A stretch of 64,000 nucleotides of DNA from Fragilaria crotonensis (lineage: Eukaryota; Bacillariophyta; Fragilariophyceae; Fragilariales; Fragilariaceae). Below are positions 21,610-33,967 of this stretch, in pieces (positions within the stretch are counted from its first letter, which is position 1; every line of letters begins with the position of its first letter). The DNA lies in NCBI GenBank assembly GCA_022925895.1, contig JAKSYS010000001.1, positions 372,001 through 436,000 on the forward strand. The letters are read 5' to 3'. The notes under the pieces are model-generated. The model searched no databases. It saw only the letters and a list, made by a program, of their open reading frames with translations, and had not been told where the DNA came from. The translations under genes were made by a program, and so were the position numbers.

Positions 21610-23325
21610 GATCCCTATGATCGCTGATCAGATCGGTTCAGATTTCAGATCATGCATCGTGCATCGGCGTACATCTGGCTACAGATCTGTCACACCGTCA
21701 TACCGTCATACCGTCATACCCATTGTCCGTAATCTGCACACCCGGAGTCAACACTCAACACGGATGGGTTGCTTGCGAACACGGCAACAGAAGACAGCCA
21801 AGCAGACAACGAGACACTCTCACACGGATCTCATGTTCTCATTCAACAACACCATGGGCACGAAGCGAACTGCATCACAGTTAAACTAAATTGGCAGCAT
21901 ATTAGGTACTCCGAGTACTACCACTACTGATGCCTAACATGCTTTCTCCTTCCCTCCCATTGCTTTTTCACTCACTGAGGTGGTGAGCCTTAGCTTAGTA
22001 TTGCAGCAAAAGGTTGGCAGCAATTAAAACTGAACCCCTCCCACATTTTTCCATTAAGACCAAGTTTCTTGACAAATCTCAGCTTTTCAAAACTTTTTCT
22101 TGAAAAGTTGATATCCTTAGAGTCAAGTGAATCATCATGCAACATGCAATATCACATGAGAACAACACTTGTTGTGCGATAGGCAGCCCATCCTTGACAA
22201 AGCAAGGACAGATGGCAAGCTTGTTGGCAAGGCAATTGCTGCAATGGAGAAATCAAAGTTGCTGCTTCAATCAACTGAGATTGAGCTTCTCCTCTGACAG
22301 CAATACTTGAGGACAGAATCAATAGCTATTAGTTCTTGTAAACAAAGTTTGGGGGTAGAGGGGTAGCACAAGCTACCTTCATCAGCCAACGAAGAGCAAT
22401 GGTGGCAAGTAATCGGCCACCTCCTCGGAATACAAAGAAGGCATGGATTTCATAGCTTGTTAGCTAATTCACGCATCTGTACCCTGAAGAGAAGGCAAAA
22501 AAGATTTGTGAAGTAAAAGTTGTCGATCAGCTTTTCACTGCACCTTCACCAGCATCAAAAGTGACGAGAGAGAGAGAGAGAAGCTGCTGATCAGCACATA
22601 ACCAATTGAAGCAAGATGTGTTTAGAGCAAGAAAGCAGCCTAGTACTATGTGTCCCACAAACAGGCTCAAGGCAGGCAGCCACTGCCAGAAGTAACCCAG
22701 AACATGAGGATAAAGCCTGTTGCTGTCTACAGGGAAGTCTTGGAACTTGCAAATACAGCATTTTTTCCACAAACAACATTTCCACAAGCTATTACATTTG
22801 TGGGAGGGATGAACTTGACATCCTCTTGTCTACAGCCGCTGCATGACTCACCATTATGTCCTGGTACTATGTTTCGCATTGCAAGTAGTTGTACTGGGAC
22901 CGGTACTGGAGTACTGGCATTCTGGAATCTCTCGCATCTTGCATCTGTCATGTGGTCATCATGCGTCATGTGGCCTGTGGTCATGTGTCATTTGTGTGAC
23001 TTGCGACCTTGCGACTCATATGAACATACTGAGGTCTACAGAACACTCTATGAATTATATGATATGCATAAGTGGAGTACTATGACAGTATGACACACTA
23101 CCAGGTACATCGTACTCTATTTTTCCTTCCTACACCATTCAGTGCGTGGAGCGGCCATTTTTGTGGCTTGTGGCTTGTGTGTGATCGCGGAAATGGTGGG
23201 TAAAAACACAGACAAGCAGACAAAAGAATGCTCATGTCTCATGTTTATCCCATTTTCCTGACCAGTTGCCATGTGCATAATCTCCGTTTGATTACTTTGA
23301 TGTCGACATCCACTCGTTCAACAAA
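21610..23325. other. Intergenic, no gene recognised
   Basis: A divergent upstream region between the acidic-Trp gene (minus) and the PPP4R3 gene (plus). It has a CCGTCATA triplicate near 21700 and a (GA)n run near 22568. Open frames at 22616-22846 and 22650-23093 overlap in different frames and show no family motif. The last 250 bp before 23326 probably hold the PPP4R3 promoter, but I see no clear core element. Confidence 0.4.
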
Positions 23326-26300
23326 ATGCAGCAACCAGAAGGATGGAGGGTTAAACTTTATCGCCTCAATTCCGATGGGTCTTGGGACGATTGCGGGACA
23401 GGACGTATTGTTTGCCTCTACAAGACATCGTCACCCGACGCTGGCACTCGAGATGCGCCGCAAGAGCTTATCTACCAGGAACTAGGGGTACCAACGCTTT
23501 GCATGCAAGCAGAATCGACACCTCCACGGGTACTTCTCAGGACCAAGATTTTGCTGCGTGGTGCCTATCAGCGCCAAGGGGACAACATCATCACGTGGTG
23601 TGAACCATATTTCGAGGACTCGTCGTCACAACAGCAGGACGGACAAGCGCAAGGAGTAAGTGGCGATTACGAAAGGCCAGACTTTTATTCCACGCGCTCA
23701 CATTTTGTTTCAGGTTGATTTGGCACTTTCATTTCAAGACAACGCTGGATGTCTGGATATTTGGCGTCAGATCACACAGGTTCAATCTCAGGCTGCTGAT
23801 TGGTTTCGTTCATATGGTCCACAGTCGAAATCAAACAGCCTTTCTCCCCTGAAAACGGCAATGCGTGAATCTGCGCCATCTGTTACTGACATGGCTCAAG
23901 CGGTGGCAGCTGCGCATCATGCAAGCTTACAAAGACAACAACAACATGCGATGTTGGTGAACGTTGCTTCAGAAGCCGCGCAGAATCATTATCAACACTC
24001 AATGGAGGATGACGACGATGATGATGACGATCCAACTGATTTTAGGGAGCAAGACGCAGAAGCTGTCGCCGTTAGCATGGCTGCAGCTGCAGCTGCTGCG
24101 TATGGTGGCGCGACAGGAACGGAACTTCCTCAACCTCCATCGCTCCAAAACCTGGAAGAAATCGCCGATCTTATCGCCGCCGCGCAATCTCTACCGCAAA
24201 GAGAGGCCCTGGCCATGTTCATATCCAAGAATGACTTTTTATATCTCAAGGATTTACTCAAGCTTTTTGATCCAGCTGAGGCTCGTCAAGACTATGGTGC
24301 ATTGGCTACACTTGCTGCCTGTGTCAAAACTATACTATTGTTGAACGACCCTTCAGTCATAGATTTCATTGTTAATGATGAAAGAGTGTATGAGCAGGTC
24401 TGCTCAACACTCGAGTACGATCCAGATCTGAGAGATAAAGCAAACCATCGCTGGTTCCTTAGAGATCGAGCGAGGTTTAGGACAGTTGTATTGATGGAGG
24501 TGAGTGGAGGTGTCTTGGACGTTGAGGAAGACTTGACTTGTTTCTAACATTTCGCAGGATGAGGAGCTGATCAACACAATCCATCGTTCCTTCAGAGTCA
24601 CTTATCTAAGGGATACGTTGCTGCGGCCAACGATGGACGAATCATCCCTTTCAACGCTTGCTTCGTTGCAAACGTTCACTCACACTTATGTTGTCAAAGG
24701 CGTTACTTCTCCAATAAAAAATGCTGCTGTAATGGGAGATTCATATTTAGTTCGAGTCATGCGTACGCTCGGACAGGAAGTTCGGGCTATTACCGAATTG
24801 GAATGGGACCATCTGGACTTGAAAAATCCAGCCCCCGCACGTCCTCAGTCTCCGCAGCCCGTGATTATACGAGCCGCCAACACGACATGGAACCAGCATC
24901 TTGCCCCTCAAGATGACTCGCTGGCATCTCGAAAGGTTCGACGTCGTGGCTGCTTGTCGTTTTTCCGCGAGCTGTTTAATATGGTTCGCATGTCTTTGCA
25001 ACAGAGTGATAAAGACGATTTTTATGCCGCAATTGTCTGCATGGAAGTTCTGTTGTACCCGAAAGAAGAGCGCGAAGCCGAGCCATTAAAGGAGAATGAT
25101 CAGAACACCGCTGGGAACCAAGGGTTGGAATTCGAAACAATCAATTTGCTGTCGCTACTTGCCGCGATCCTCTCTGATCCTATAGCAGATGCTACTGAGA
25201 GAGGCAACACACTTGAAATAATTGGCGCCATTGCTATGCATGATCCAAGTCACATTCGCAGACATTCCCTGGAGTTCTTCGAGTTAACAAAGCGTCACCT
25301 TGGGAACGGCGTCGACGAAATGACTGGTCCAGGGAGACCGACCCCAAACCAAAGGCGCCAGATTATTTTCAAATGTCCACCGAATGATGTGATCGCATCG
25401 TTGCTCTTCCTGCTGGCCGTTGAGACGGATGCTGGACTCCTTCTGCAAGCAACAGAAATCATGCGAATTATTCTGGACACAGACATGCTCGGAGAGAGTG
25501 GTCAAATTGGGACTGGGCTCAATTTAGAGGATATCGAAGGTGCGTCTGGAGGCCTGTCTCCAAGTCAGGACAAAGGAAAATCTGGTATTTCGACTGGGGC
25601 ATCCGTTGCAGGTCAAGAATCAGACCAAAACCAGTTTTTGTCATTATTCTACGAGCAGTTCATACCGTGGCTTGTTGCCCCGTTTCAGTACACAGTAGTG
25701 CATCCGGCCAGGAGGATGCCGGATTGTCTAGCGATGACATCGGCTCAATCGCCGATTCTCGAAAATATGAGGCGCGTTTTCAAACAAGGTGTGACCAAAG
25801 GGGATTCGTTACTCGTTATCGTCCCCGATGATGCAATTCGAGGGTCGTTTGCTGTTGAACTACTAAGCTTCTGCGTTCGTGCCCACCTTTATCGAATGAA
25901 GTTCTTCCTGCTGAGATCTCGAGTGCTTGGCAGTATATTGAAAATGTTGCATCCCACGGCGTCGAGCTCATCTGGGGATCGCTGCTTGAAATTGGCGGCG
26001 TTGAGGCTGCTACGGTCGGTCCTGTCGGTGAAGGATGAGTTCTATCATCGTCACATTATACAGCACAACTTGTTCTCTCCAGTATTCGACGCCTTTCGTG
26101 CGAACCCAGTGGGAGACAACCTGATTTCCTCCGCAATTGTTGAAATGTGTGACTTCATCCAGACTCAGAAAATCAAGTCTCTCATCGAATACATAGTCAC
26201 GAAACACTTGGGGTCGCCTACAGTTGAAGGTCAAACAAGCTTGGAGGATGTTTCGAGCCCTTACGTTAGCACTATATCAACACTTCGGAAATTCTACGAA

Positions 26301-26717
26301 GAAAGCTTTATGTCGACGAACGGTAACCCCATAAAACTGGACATGCATGAGAGCGACGAAACGAATAACGGAGGCAATGATCACAATCGATACTTCGGTG
26401 CGTCGTTTATTAGAAATTCGCAGCCCGTGATGAGCCAGAAGGCCTTGGACGACCAGGTGAGTGGCAATTTGCTGTAGTTTCCCCCGAATGGTATTGTCAA
26501 TCAAGATACCACTAAGCTCAAACACACATTGCAGCGAAAGTTCCGACAAGCTGACGCCGATGAGTCTTACTTCGACTCCGATGACGAGGACGAAAGAATG
26601 GGGGACTCTTCGCCGACAGTTAGTTCCTCTGTCGATGACGTGGTTGATTCTGAGAGAGCCGAGAGCGCCCTGCCTGTAACGAATCTGACGATGTTAAGAA
26701 GTTCCGAGCAAGCATAG
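23326..26717 (+). CDS. SMEK: Protein phosphatase 4 regulatory subunit 3 (PPP4R3/SMEK)
   Basis: Four exons: 23326-23655, 23714-24499, 24558-26456 and 26535-26717, giving 1065 residues. All introns are phase 0 with GT-AG ends; the first two are 58 bp and the third 78 bp. The N-terminus ([22 protein letters not shown], then [19 protein letters not shown]) is the EVH1/PH-like domain of SMEK. Residues from about 255 ([14 protein letters not shown]) through [59 protein letters not shown] form the SMK-1 domain. Helical-repeat sequence and an acidic, Ser-rich tail ([19 protein letters not shown]) follow. In the family this subunit directs the PP4 catalytic subunit to substrates in DNA repair and signalling. 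A Gln/His-rich and Asp-rich insert near residues 190-240 is longer than in animal homologues. Confidence 0.95.
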
Positions 26718-27925
26718 AACGCGAACCGAGTTCAAGCGCGTGGAATGCTGGAGTCCCTCGCCGCTATCATCTGCTGACATTTTATGGCCTGGATTTGGAT
26801 TTGTTTCTGGTAGTGGGGTATCAATACATCGAAAGCGCATTGTTATTGCACTTTTGATACTTTACATGCAATCCTTTTCCAGCGAGTGCAAGGATTCTTT
26901 GGCACGTCGAACCGCTGGATGGCTTTTTGACAATTAGAAATGAGGACTTGCGGTGTTCTCAAAGCTCCTGATTCCTGAAATCTCCTTGATGTTGCATCAA
27001 GAGCGGAGGTTGCGGCGTTAAATGATGGTTCGACATGTTTGCGTTTGGCATCCAACTTCGAGCAAGTGCTTTCGTAGGGCTTACGTCCGCTTATTCTCAC
27101 AGTGAAGTGCATGGATTAACTACCTTGATATCTTCAGTTCACTTCAATTGTGTAGATTAAGCCTTTTCCAAATGCTTGAGCAATGCGTCAGTGGCTCTGA
27201 ACCGGCAAATCAACCTTAAAGAAGTTTTACTCCCTACCCTGTGTAACAAAATGGAGAAAGCAGTTGTTGGTCGTTCATGCCTCAAACGGTCTTGCTGAGG
27301 CATGGCGCCAAGTTCTGAAGTATCATTTCCTCTTGAATTGCAGATAAAGCTGCCCATTCGGTTTCCTCTCCACCAAGCAGTCTGAAAAGGTTTTAGGGAC
27401 AACAGCTCAGTGTCCTTCATTAGTTGACAAGAAACGACCTTCGACTTGGCCCTGGTTTGCTTGTTTCGCTCGTCTTGATGTTTCTTCTATTGTTGTTGAT
27501 CATTGCAGCATGTCACCCATTGACTAGAAGGACAACTCCATGAACTCCCGGTGGATCTGTGTTTTGTCGGACAACACTGGGGCTCCGTTTGAAGAAGAAA
27601 AAAACTGATTCAGTTTCGCACCGAGGGTTCACTCCTAAAACTTAACAAGGTAGGCATCCGAGTGTTCTGGTACCATCAGGATGGCGCTGAAGCCTATGTG
27701 ACAAGGGTTTTGGACATCAATTGCTACTTGGAGTATCATTTGAGATCACAATGAAAGTATAGCGCCACTAAGTCTGCGGTAGTCCTATCTAGACTGACAA
27801 TCACGTACTCGCACGCTCAAACACCTCATGAAATTCAGGTATTGGCACCGTAGTCATCAGAGCACTCCAATAAGAGAAATCGCCGTGCATTCAAGCATAT
27901 TGAGGGCAAAGGTTCAACAGAGGTC
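26718..27925. other. Intergenic, no gene recognised
   Basis: Between the convergent 3' ends of PPP4R3 and the sterol reductase. Minus-strand frames at 26843-27112 and 27157-27420 have no recognisable motif. Much of the first 200 bp is probably the 3' untranslated region of PPP4R3. Confidence 0.4.
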
Positions 27926-29372
27926 CTAAACTACTCCAGGAATGACCTTGTAGGGCACTTGCGTGCAATACTCATCCCAATATAGTCCGTACTTCTTGCG
28001 GCAACGATCGTCGTCTCGGTAAGAACGATCGAGCAAGAGAATTGAAAGGTAAATCGGATAGAAATACGGTCCAAAGAATCCGCTGTTCAAAGCAGGCATA
28101 CACCAAAAGACACTCGCCAAAACTTCAGGAACATAATGAAAATGACGGGAAACTTTCCAGTATCCATCGAGCAGCAACAGGGACGTACGTTCCTCACCTT
28201 CCTTGGTAGAGTACTTGGCGACAATTTTCTTCGGAACCTTTCCAAAAATGGTGCATCTTCCATTTGTTTGACGAAAGATGTAGCGTTGATTGTCTGAGTC
28301 GTAGTTGACCCAAATCATGAAGAATCCGCCCAAGAAAATGAGAAGCGCGACTAGAGGCGAAATCTCGGGAGCATGCTCAGCCAAATAGAATGAATGAGAC
28401 GTGTATATCATTGGGAGCCAGACCAAGCATCCCCAGCAAAGATAGTAGCCTAGACGGAATGAAGGGAAAATAATTGAGATTCATTGCGCTAAGAAGCACT
28501 GACAAATAGCCACGAATTAAGTGCGTACCGGCGCGATCGTGCTGGATGTCCATGGAACACATGTACCCCATTTCCCAGAAGTAGAACTTGGCAATGTAAA
28601 TGAGCTGCAAAGCAACATTGACTGCCATGCCCATGTTGAGAACACCATTGTTAACCTCCATATTCTTGTGAGCAAAGCAAATAATGCCCACGGCCCAAAA
28701 CATCATCCCAGCGCGACAGTTGGTGAACATCTTGACATCCCATCCGAGAATGCGAGGGTAGAGTTCCATCCCCCAATAAAAGTCGTAGATGAGGGAACCG
28801 TTGGATCCTGAATCGGAACTTGAGGGTGCGATGTGGCCTTTGATGACCAAAACACTACAGAGAGCAAGTGCAAAAATGTTCATCGATGCGAGAATGTTTC
28901 CAAACTTGTCGTATACTTCGGCTGGTCGGATGATGTCTAGATAAGATAAAGAAAGAAGAGTCACGAGTGTGACAAGGTATGCTTGCATACCATTCGCAGT
29001 ATATACTGGGCGGTTGCCTTTAGGCGTAACAGTTGCGTAGAACTGCTTTCCGGGAAGGTACTTTTGAAGTATCAATTCAAACGACAAGAAAGATCCAATC
29101 ATTTTCCAAGCCTTGGGATCCCATGGGCTAGGCCAAATGTTGTAAATGGTGGTAAAGATCCCCTCCTCCATGACAAGTTTACCGAAGCTAATGAAGTTGC
29201 CGTCCATCTTCGAAACCACGTGACAGAATATCATGATTATCGGAGGTGTGATCGCCATGAGAAGCAGTGGACCAATTGCTTCGCGACCAGGCAATAACCC
29301 GTCCCCACCAGACCAATCGCCGCTCTTCACCTTGTCCACGGGTTTCTTTGTCTGCGACGTGTGTGCTGCCAT
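27926..29372 (-). CDS. DHCR7: 7-dehydrocholesterol reductase (DHCR7/DWF5 type)
   Basis: Two exons on the minus strand, 29372-28529 and 28449-27926, with a 79-bp GT-AG intron in phase 1, giving 455 residues. An upstream in-frame codon at 29429 is possible, but the ATG at 29372 (MAAHTSQ) gives a normal N-terminus. The protein has eight to nine hydrophobic segments. The sequence HDRAGYYLCWGCLVWLP is split by the intron. It then reads YTSHSFYL, and after WKVSRHFHYVPE ends KKYGLYWDEYCTQVPYKVIPGVV. That tail and the HDRAG-YYxCWGCLVW block are hallmarks of DHCR7/DWF5 rather than sterol C14 reductases. It reduces the delta-7 bond of 5,7-sterols with NADPH in the endoplasmic reticulum, a late step in sterol synthesis. 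Confidence 0.92.
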
Positions 29373-30137
29373 GTTTGGTAGTTTTATTGTTTGATAGGCT
29401 GGATTTTGGTGTTCAAGCGTTCGAAACAAAAGTCGGTGATGAGTGACGAGGGTGATGCGGTGGTGAGTGTTGTATTTGTTTGTATGTCAAACTACTGCAC
29501 TTCTACAAGAGAGAGTATTTCACGTCTCAAAATGAAAAAAAAATGACAAACGATCATCCCCAGGTACCGGTACCGGTACTGTAGCCAAGTACTGAGTACT
29601 GTTTATGATTACAGTACTGTACAACGCACTGTACCTGGTACTCGGAGTACATACTTATTATACTCTCTGAAAAACGCTCTCACGAGAGCATGTGAATGTG
29701 AAAGTCTCGAGTCTCGAGTCTCGGATCTTGAATTTGAAGTCTGGTACTTGAAGTAGACTTCGGTAGAGACTTTGCATAGACTACCAACTACCAAGTGACC
29801 TTCGATGGACGTCAAACTGAAACAATTTGATAGTAGCCTGTTAAGTGGTTACAATTTGGCTGTAATGAATTGTTAGCATGATGATGGAGATGGGTGACTG
29901 CAATGTTACCGCAGACGTCCTCGGAAAGCTGACTGCAGCAGTTGTTTGGAGCTTAGTAGTTGAATGTCTGCAGCGATCCATGCATAGGAAAAGATGTCTC
30001 ACAAGTATGTACAGATCAGATCTTGAGAGTAGAGTGAATTGGAAGGTAAATGGAAATTCGCTATTACAGAAGGCGTATGCCCTGCGATTGCAAGGAGCAT
30101 TTCTCGACATACCAAGTACAAATGAAGCTGACCTTAC
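29373..30137. other. Intergenic with GTAC palindromes
   Basis: Upstream region of the sterol reductase. A GGTACCGGTACCGGTAC cluster lies near 29562, AGTCTCGAGTCTCGAG words near 29700 and several AGTACT/GTAC words around 29580-29660. A plus-strand frame at 29878-30144 has no recognisable feature. Confidence 0.5.
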
Positions 30138-31484
30138 TTACTGATACACCTCAGGCCCATTGGGTGCAAACAACGAGTCCATGTATTTGGCCACATAGTT
30201 CGTCCTAGCTTGCCCCTTCCCAGCTGCCTTCACCAGGAGTTTCTCCTCCATTGGACGAAGCAAAGTCGTTGTCGAACACGCAACGAGCTTGTGGATTTGA
30301 TCCCTCTCGTTGTAAAACCTCTTGTATTCGACATCGGCCGCAGTCACTTTGAAATTGGATTTCGATTCGGACACGTCACAATTTCTTGTTGAGAATGAAC
30401 ACTGGACTCTCCTGCTCATTTTTGACCTCCCACATTTGGCAAGATTTCCGTTCAGGGATCGCTCCCTCTCGTTTCCGACAAAACGTCGTGAAGTGGTCGC
30501 ATTCCCATACATTTGGGCTTGTGGCCCAGAGTCACTCGAGGAAGCCTGGATGGGTGTGTGCGAGTGAGACAACGCCATCAAAGGAAAATTTTCTCCCCGC
30601 AATTCTTCACCTAAGTTTTCACTCGACTGCACTTCATTCCCCTCTGGCTCCAATGGAATCCTTTGTGTAGGCTGCCTTCCAGTATACGCTACCTGGCAGC
30701 TTCTGTTTGAAGGCGCATGTTCATTCATGGGGTGCTTTACAACATGTAGTGGTTGGATACTGCTTGCGTGTTTTCGTTGTGTCGTTGGTGTCACCGACTT
30801 GCAAAGTTGCCCTTGATGCGGCATACAACTGGTACGAGTAAAGTCGTTGCCAGCAATCGAGGCATCCAACCCACAAGCTCCAATCGGTTGAAGATTTCTT
30901 TCTGACCGTCTAGACCACACTGTTACGCTTGGCTGCCGCGAAGTGTGTGGGCCATGGCATTGCAAATGATCATGAATGGGATCAGAGGGTTCGATTCCAC
31001 GGTGGCTTTCACTGCAGCAATGTCTTTGTTGTCTTGGATTATGTTGAATGCGAGGAATCGGTGATGATGACAAGTTTGAGGTCGTATCGCTGGACGTGGA
31101 GCGAATCCCTCTTGGAAAACGTTCGGCTTTTGGTTTGGAAGTGCACTCACAGAGTTCGCTTTCGTCAAACTTCTGAAAAGCACGCTGCGATCGTGTGAGG
31201 CTCACGACCAAATTTGAAAATGATTCCATCCTAAACCGTCGAACCGCGGCGGATTTGTCTGTATCGATATCCGATTCACCGCAAACGATGGTCTTTGGGA
31301 TACCGTCTGCTTTGAAGTGTAGTTTGCGTAGCAACGCAGGCTTTGTGAACGTTGTTCTCCCGTGGAAGGTCGATTCTCGAAGCAATTCCGCTGCAATGGA
31401 TGCTGGCTCTAGTGCATCCATCACATCGAAGTGGTTGGAATGGCTTCTGAACTCTGGACGAGAGTATGTATGCGCTGCGTCCAT
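30138..31484 (-). CDS. Hypothetical protein, about 448 aa
   Basis: The minus-strand frame is open from 31688, but the upstream 68 residues look like translated leader, so I place the start at ATG 31484 (MDAAHTYSRPEF). The product is hydrophilic, Ser/His/Arg-rich and mostly low in predicted structure. An Arg/Lys-rich segment (RRFRMESFSNLVVSLTRSQRAFQKF) lies near residue 80. The C-terminal 70 residues (DVEYKRFYNERDQIHKLVACSTTTLL...KYMDSLFAPNGP) look folded. No domain is recognised. It lies between DHCR7 and PRMT5 and all three are on the minus strand. The long uninterrupted frame is the main support. Confidence 0.55.
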   Translation of the reverse strand: MDAAHTYSRPEFRSHSNHFDVMDALEPASIAAELLRESTFHGRTTFTKPALLRKLHFKADGIPKTIVCGESDIDTDKSAAVRRFRMESFSNLVVSLTRSQRAFQKFDESELCECTSKPKAERFPRGIRSTSSDTTSNLSSSPIPRIQHNPRQQRHCCSESHRGIEPSDPIHDHLQCHGPHTSRQPSVTVWSRRSERNLQPIGACGLDASIAGNDFTRTSCMPHQGQLCKSVTPTTQRKHASSIQPLHVVKHPMNEHAPSNRSCQVAYTGRQPTQRIPLEPEGNEVQSSENLGEELRGENFPLMALSHSHTPIQASSSDSGPQAQMYGNATTSRRFVGNERERSLNGNLAKCGRSKMSRRVQCSFSTRNCDVSESKSNFKVTAADVEYKRFYNERDQIHKLVACSTTTLLRPMEEKLLVKAAGKGQARTNYVAKYMDSLFAPNGPEVYQ

Positions 31485-31847
31485 TATGTGCACTGGAGTG
31501 TTATAGATTATGGCTCGGGCTCCTTTACTTATCAAGTTCGTTCGGTGAATTTTTGTTTGAATGAAATAGAAAAATGAGTGATTGTGACATCGTTCATGCA
31601 GTTGTGAGTTGTGACCTCCATAGAACATCGAACAGCAGATGGTGGAACAGGATCGATGCGTGGTATGCAATGACACACAAACGTACATACTATGATACGT
31701 ATGTCACACTCCGTACAGTACTTGTACTCCAGAGTACTCGAGTATATGCTTACAACCGGGTAGGTCCGGCAAATGACGGTGTTCTCTTAACTGTTAACTT
31801 CTCTTTTATCTTTTATTACTCGAAACGAGATAGCCAAGCCTTACAAC
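31485..31847. other. Intergenic, no feature beyond GTAC words
   Basis: 363 bp between the hypothetical gene and the 3' end of PRMT5. AGTACTTGTACTCCAGAGTACTC-type words lie near 31717-31742. No gene is seen. Confidence 0.5.
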
Positions 31848-33875
31848 TTACAACCGCACGAAGTACGAGCGACCATTCGGGTTGTGAATTGCGGAACATC
31901 CGTACATTTTCTCCTCGTCAAATACCTCAGCTCCCCATTCGTACCATACCTTGGATTCCTCGACCTTCCTCCAAATCGAGAATGATACAGTGGCACCAGC
32001 TGGGACGCAAAGCGGTTCCTTGAGTGGCAAAAAGAGGGGAAACCAAGAAAACATGCCAACTGAAAAGCTTCCGGGTCGGGTGGACAAGGTCACCACGCTG
32101 TTGTCTCGACTGCTGGTGTAAAGGATGGCAGTGAAAGTTCCCAAAAAGCCATGGATGAAATACGGTCCAGACTGGGTGTTTCCAGATGCCTGAGTCATGC
32201 TGGCCACAGCCTCATCAACAGGGCCGTAACCAGATCCACATCCGGCACCATGTGTGATATCAGGCTTGAACTCGACATGAGAAACTCGCTCAAGACTAGC
32301 AGTCGTAGATGGATGGGTAAATCCCCAACAAGGCAGCTCTTCGTGTGTCTGGCAGGCTGCATGACTGCGTACGACGTAGGGAGTTTCCATAACCTGCAAG
32401 GTACCCATCGGCGCCGAATCTAACCCGTCGGTGGCAGATCTTGGATAATACGCTTGAGCTCTTGCTTCTGCATGGAGACGGAGCGATGAAACAGGGGCGA
32501 TGTAACTTGTAAATTTTGCTGGTATACACACAGTAGTCTCCTTGCAGGTTCCAGTAGCATATAATTCATCCAGACACTCGGGAGCCAATTCATTGTCACC
32601 GAACGAGCCCAACAATTCACTGACGAGGATATCGGCTTGTTGATCAAGTAGATGGGCACGTGTAAGACTTCTCATGTCAGAGTGGACGACTTTAACATCT
32701 TTCCAGGAGGCATCGAATTTTACAAGTGATTGCAGATACATCACCGCCGACGGATTCTTTTCAACGGCAAAAATGCGAAACGTCACCGTAGATGGTAGAT
32801 CCTTGATTTCTTTAATTGCACCGAGAGCCGCCCCAACCAAAGGACCTCGTCCTGCCCCTACCACAGCAAGAGTGACAACGGAGTTCTTCACACCAGCCAA
32901 ATTATCGCGCAGGGCCAAAGCAATGGCATCCTTATACTGCGAATACTTGACGGGGTCCTTCTCAAAGGTCTCATACGTTGAAAAATCTAAATGATCTCCA
33001 AGTGGTTGAAGCGGTCGCTGTAAATGATCCAAATACGGCTCTTCTTGAGATGCTTCAGGCGAATCCACCACTTGAGTAATGTTTGCCCGCTGTCTCATGT
33101 GACGAATGTATTGCAAATACGGCAAACAATGCGTCTCGCCTCCGGGAGCTCCGGGAATGGGATGGCTGGTGGGCCCTTCGATCAAAACCCGAACGGTGCG
33201 GCCCAAACGTCGCAACATTTCGGTAAACAAGACCTGGTGTGTCTTGCTGAGAGCCGGATAGCCACGTTTGTTCGTGAGGAAAATGTGTGAGGGAAAGGCA
33301 ACTGCCTTGAGATTGCACCCAACCGCCTTGTGAACCAGCGCCAGCATACCAGCAACAGCTGCGGTTGGGTTTGTTGCATGGGCATGTAGATTGTCAAGGC
33401 AGATGATCATGCCCACGTTGCTAGCCCCATCACATCGACGATGAAGTTTCTCAAAAGCAAAGAGAGACTCTTCTGAGAGTTCCGTCTTGATCCATATTTG
33501 TCCGTTGTTCCCACTGGCATTGAGAGCAGCAGATGCCACCAATCGTGCATAGTCGTTGGCTGGAATCTTCGGGCTGGGAATGGGAGGCAGAATGACAGCT
33601 GGAATGTTCATATGCTGGGCCCATTCCATTTGCTTAGGCAGGTCCAGGTGCAGCTGAGGAGATTCTTGCACAACACCAACCACGGAAGTACGCCACCAAC
33701 GGGCCTCCAAAGCGGTAACATCAACCCGAGGGTCCTGGGTTCGTGGGAGTGATGTTGTAACGTAGTCATACCCGTCGTCACGGGCAGCTTGCAGTAAGGC
33801 CGCAGCGTCGGCTATTCCGACATGAGTCAGAGCAGAGATGGTGAGATGAAGGTCAAAGGCCGGATGAACGAGTGA
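31848..33875 (-). CDS. PRMT5: Protein arginine N-methyltransferase 5, 5' end unresolved
   Basis: The frame is open from 33875 to the stop at 31848 (675 residues) but has no ATG at its beginning. Its first residues (FDLHLTISALTHVGIADAAALL) already match the TIM-barrel domain of PRMT5, so a small upstream exon is expected. One candidate is ATG 33967-33938 followed by a 62-bp intron with an atypical GTGTGG donor; it keeps the frame but is unproven. The TIM barrel is followed by LQPLGDHLDFSTYETFEKDPVKYSQY, which carries the Phe that sets symmetric dimethylation. The SAM site AVVGAGRGPLV and the double-E loop SELLGSFGDNELAPECLD, with both catalytic Glu present, come next. A beta-barrel then runs to the C-terminus (SFSIWRKVEESKVWYEW). 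The enzyme symmetrically dimethylates arginines in histones and Sm proteins. Confidence 0.95.
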   Translation of the reverse strand, partial: SLVHPAFDLHLTISALTHVGIADAAALLQAARDDGYDYVTTSLPRTQDPRVDVTALEARWWRTSVVGVVQESPQLHLDLPKQMEWAQHMNIPAVILPPIPSPKIPANDYARLVASAALNASGNNGQIWIKTELSEESLFAFEKLHRRCDGASNVGMIICLDNLHAHATNPTAAVAGMLALVHKAVGCNLKAVAFPSHIFLTNKRGYPALSKTHQVLFTEMLRRLGRTVRVLIEGPTSHPIPGAPGGETHCLPYLQYIRHMRQRANITQVVDSPEASQEEPYLDHLQRPLQPLGDHLDFSTYETFEKDPVKYSQYKDAIALALRDNLAGVKNSVVTLAVVGAGRGPLVGAALGAIKEIKDLPSTVTFRIFAVEKNPSAVMYLQSLVKFDASWKDVKVVHSDMRSLTRAHLLDQQADILVSELLGSFGDNELAPECLDELYATGTCKETTVCIPAKFTSYIAPVSSLRLHAEARAQAYYPRSATDGLDSAPMGTLQVMETPYVVRSHAACQTHEELPCWGFTHPSTTASLERVSHVEFKPDITHGAGCGSGYGPVDEAVASMTQASGNTQSGPYFIHGFLGTFTAILYTSSRDNSVVTLSTRPGSFSVGMFSWFPLFLPLKEPLCVPAGATVSFSIWRKVEESKVWYEWGAEVFDEEKMYGCSAIHNPNGRSYFVRL

Positions 33876-33967
33876 CTATCGTGACAGTAATGATAAGTTC
33901 GATAGCGATACCGGTAGTGTGTTGTAGGCTGCCACACGCGCCAGTTAGCGCAGGAACAAACAACCAT

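Noticed and set aside
22650-23093. A 147-residue plus-strand ORF upstream of PPP4R3
   Set aside because: No family motif, overlaps another open frame and ends in GTAC-type intergenic sequence.
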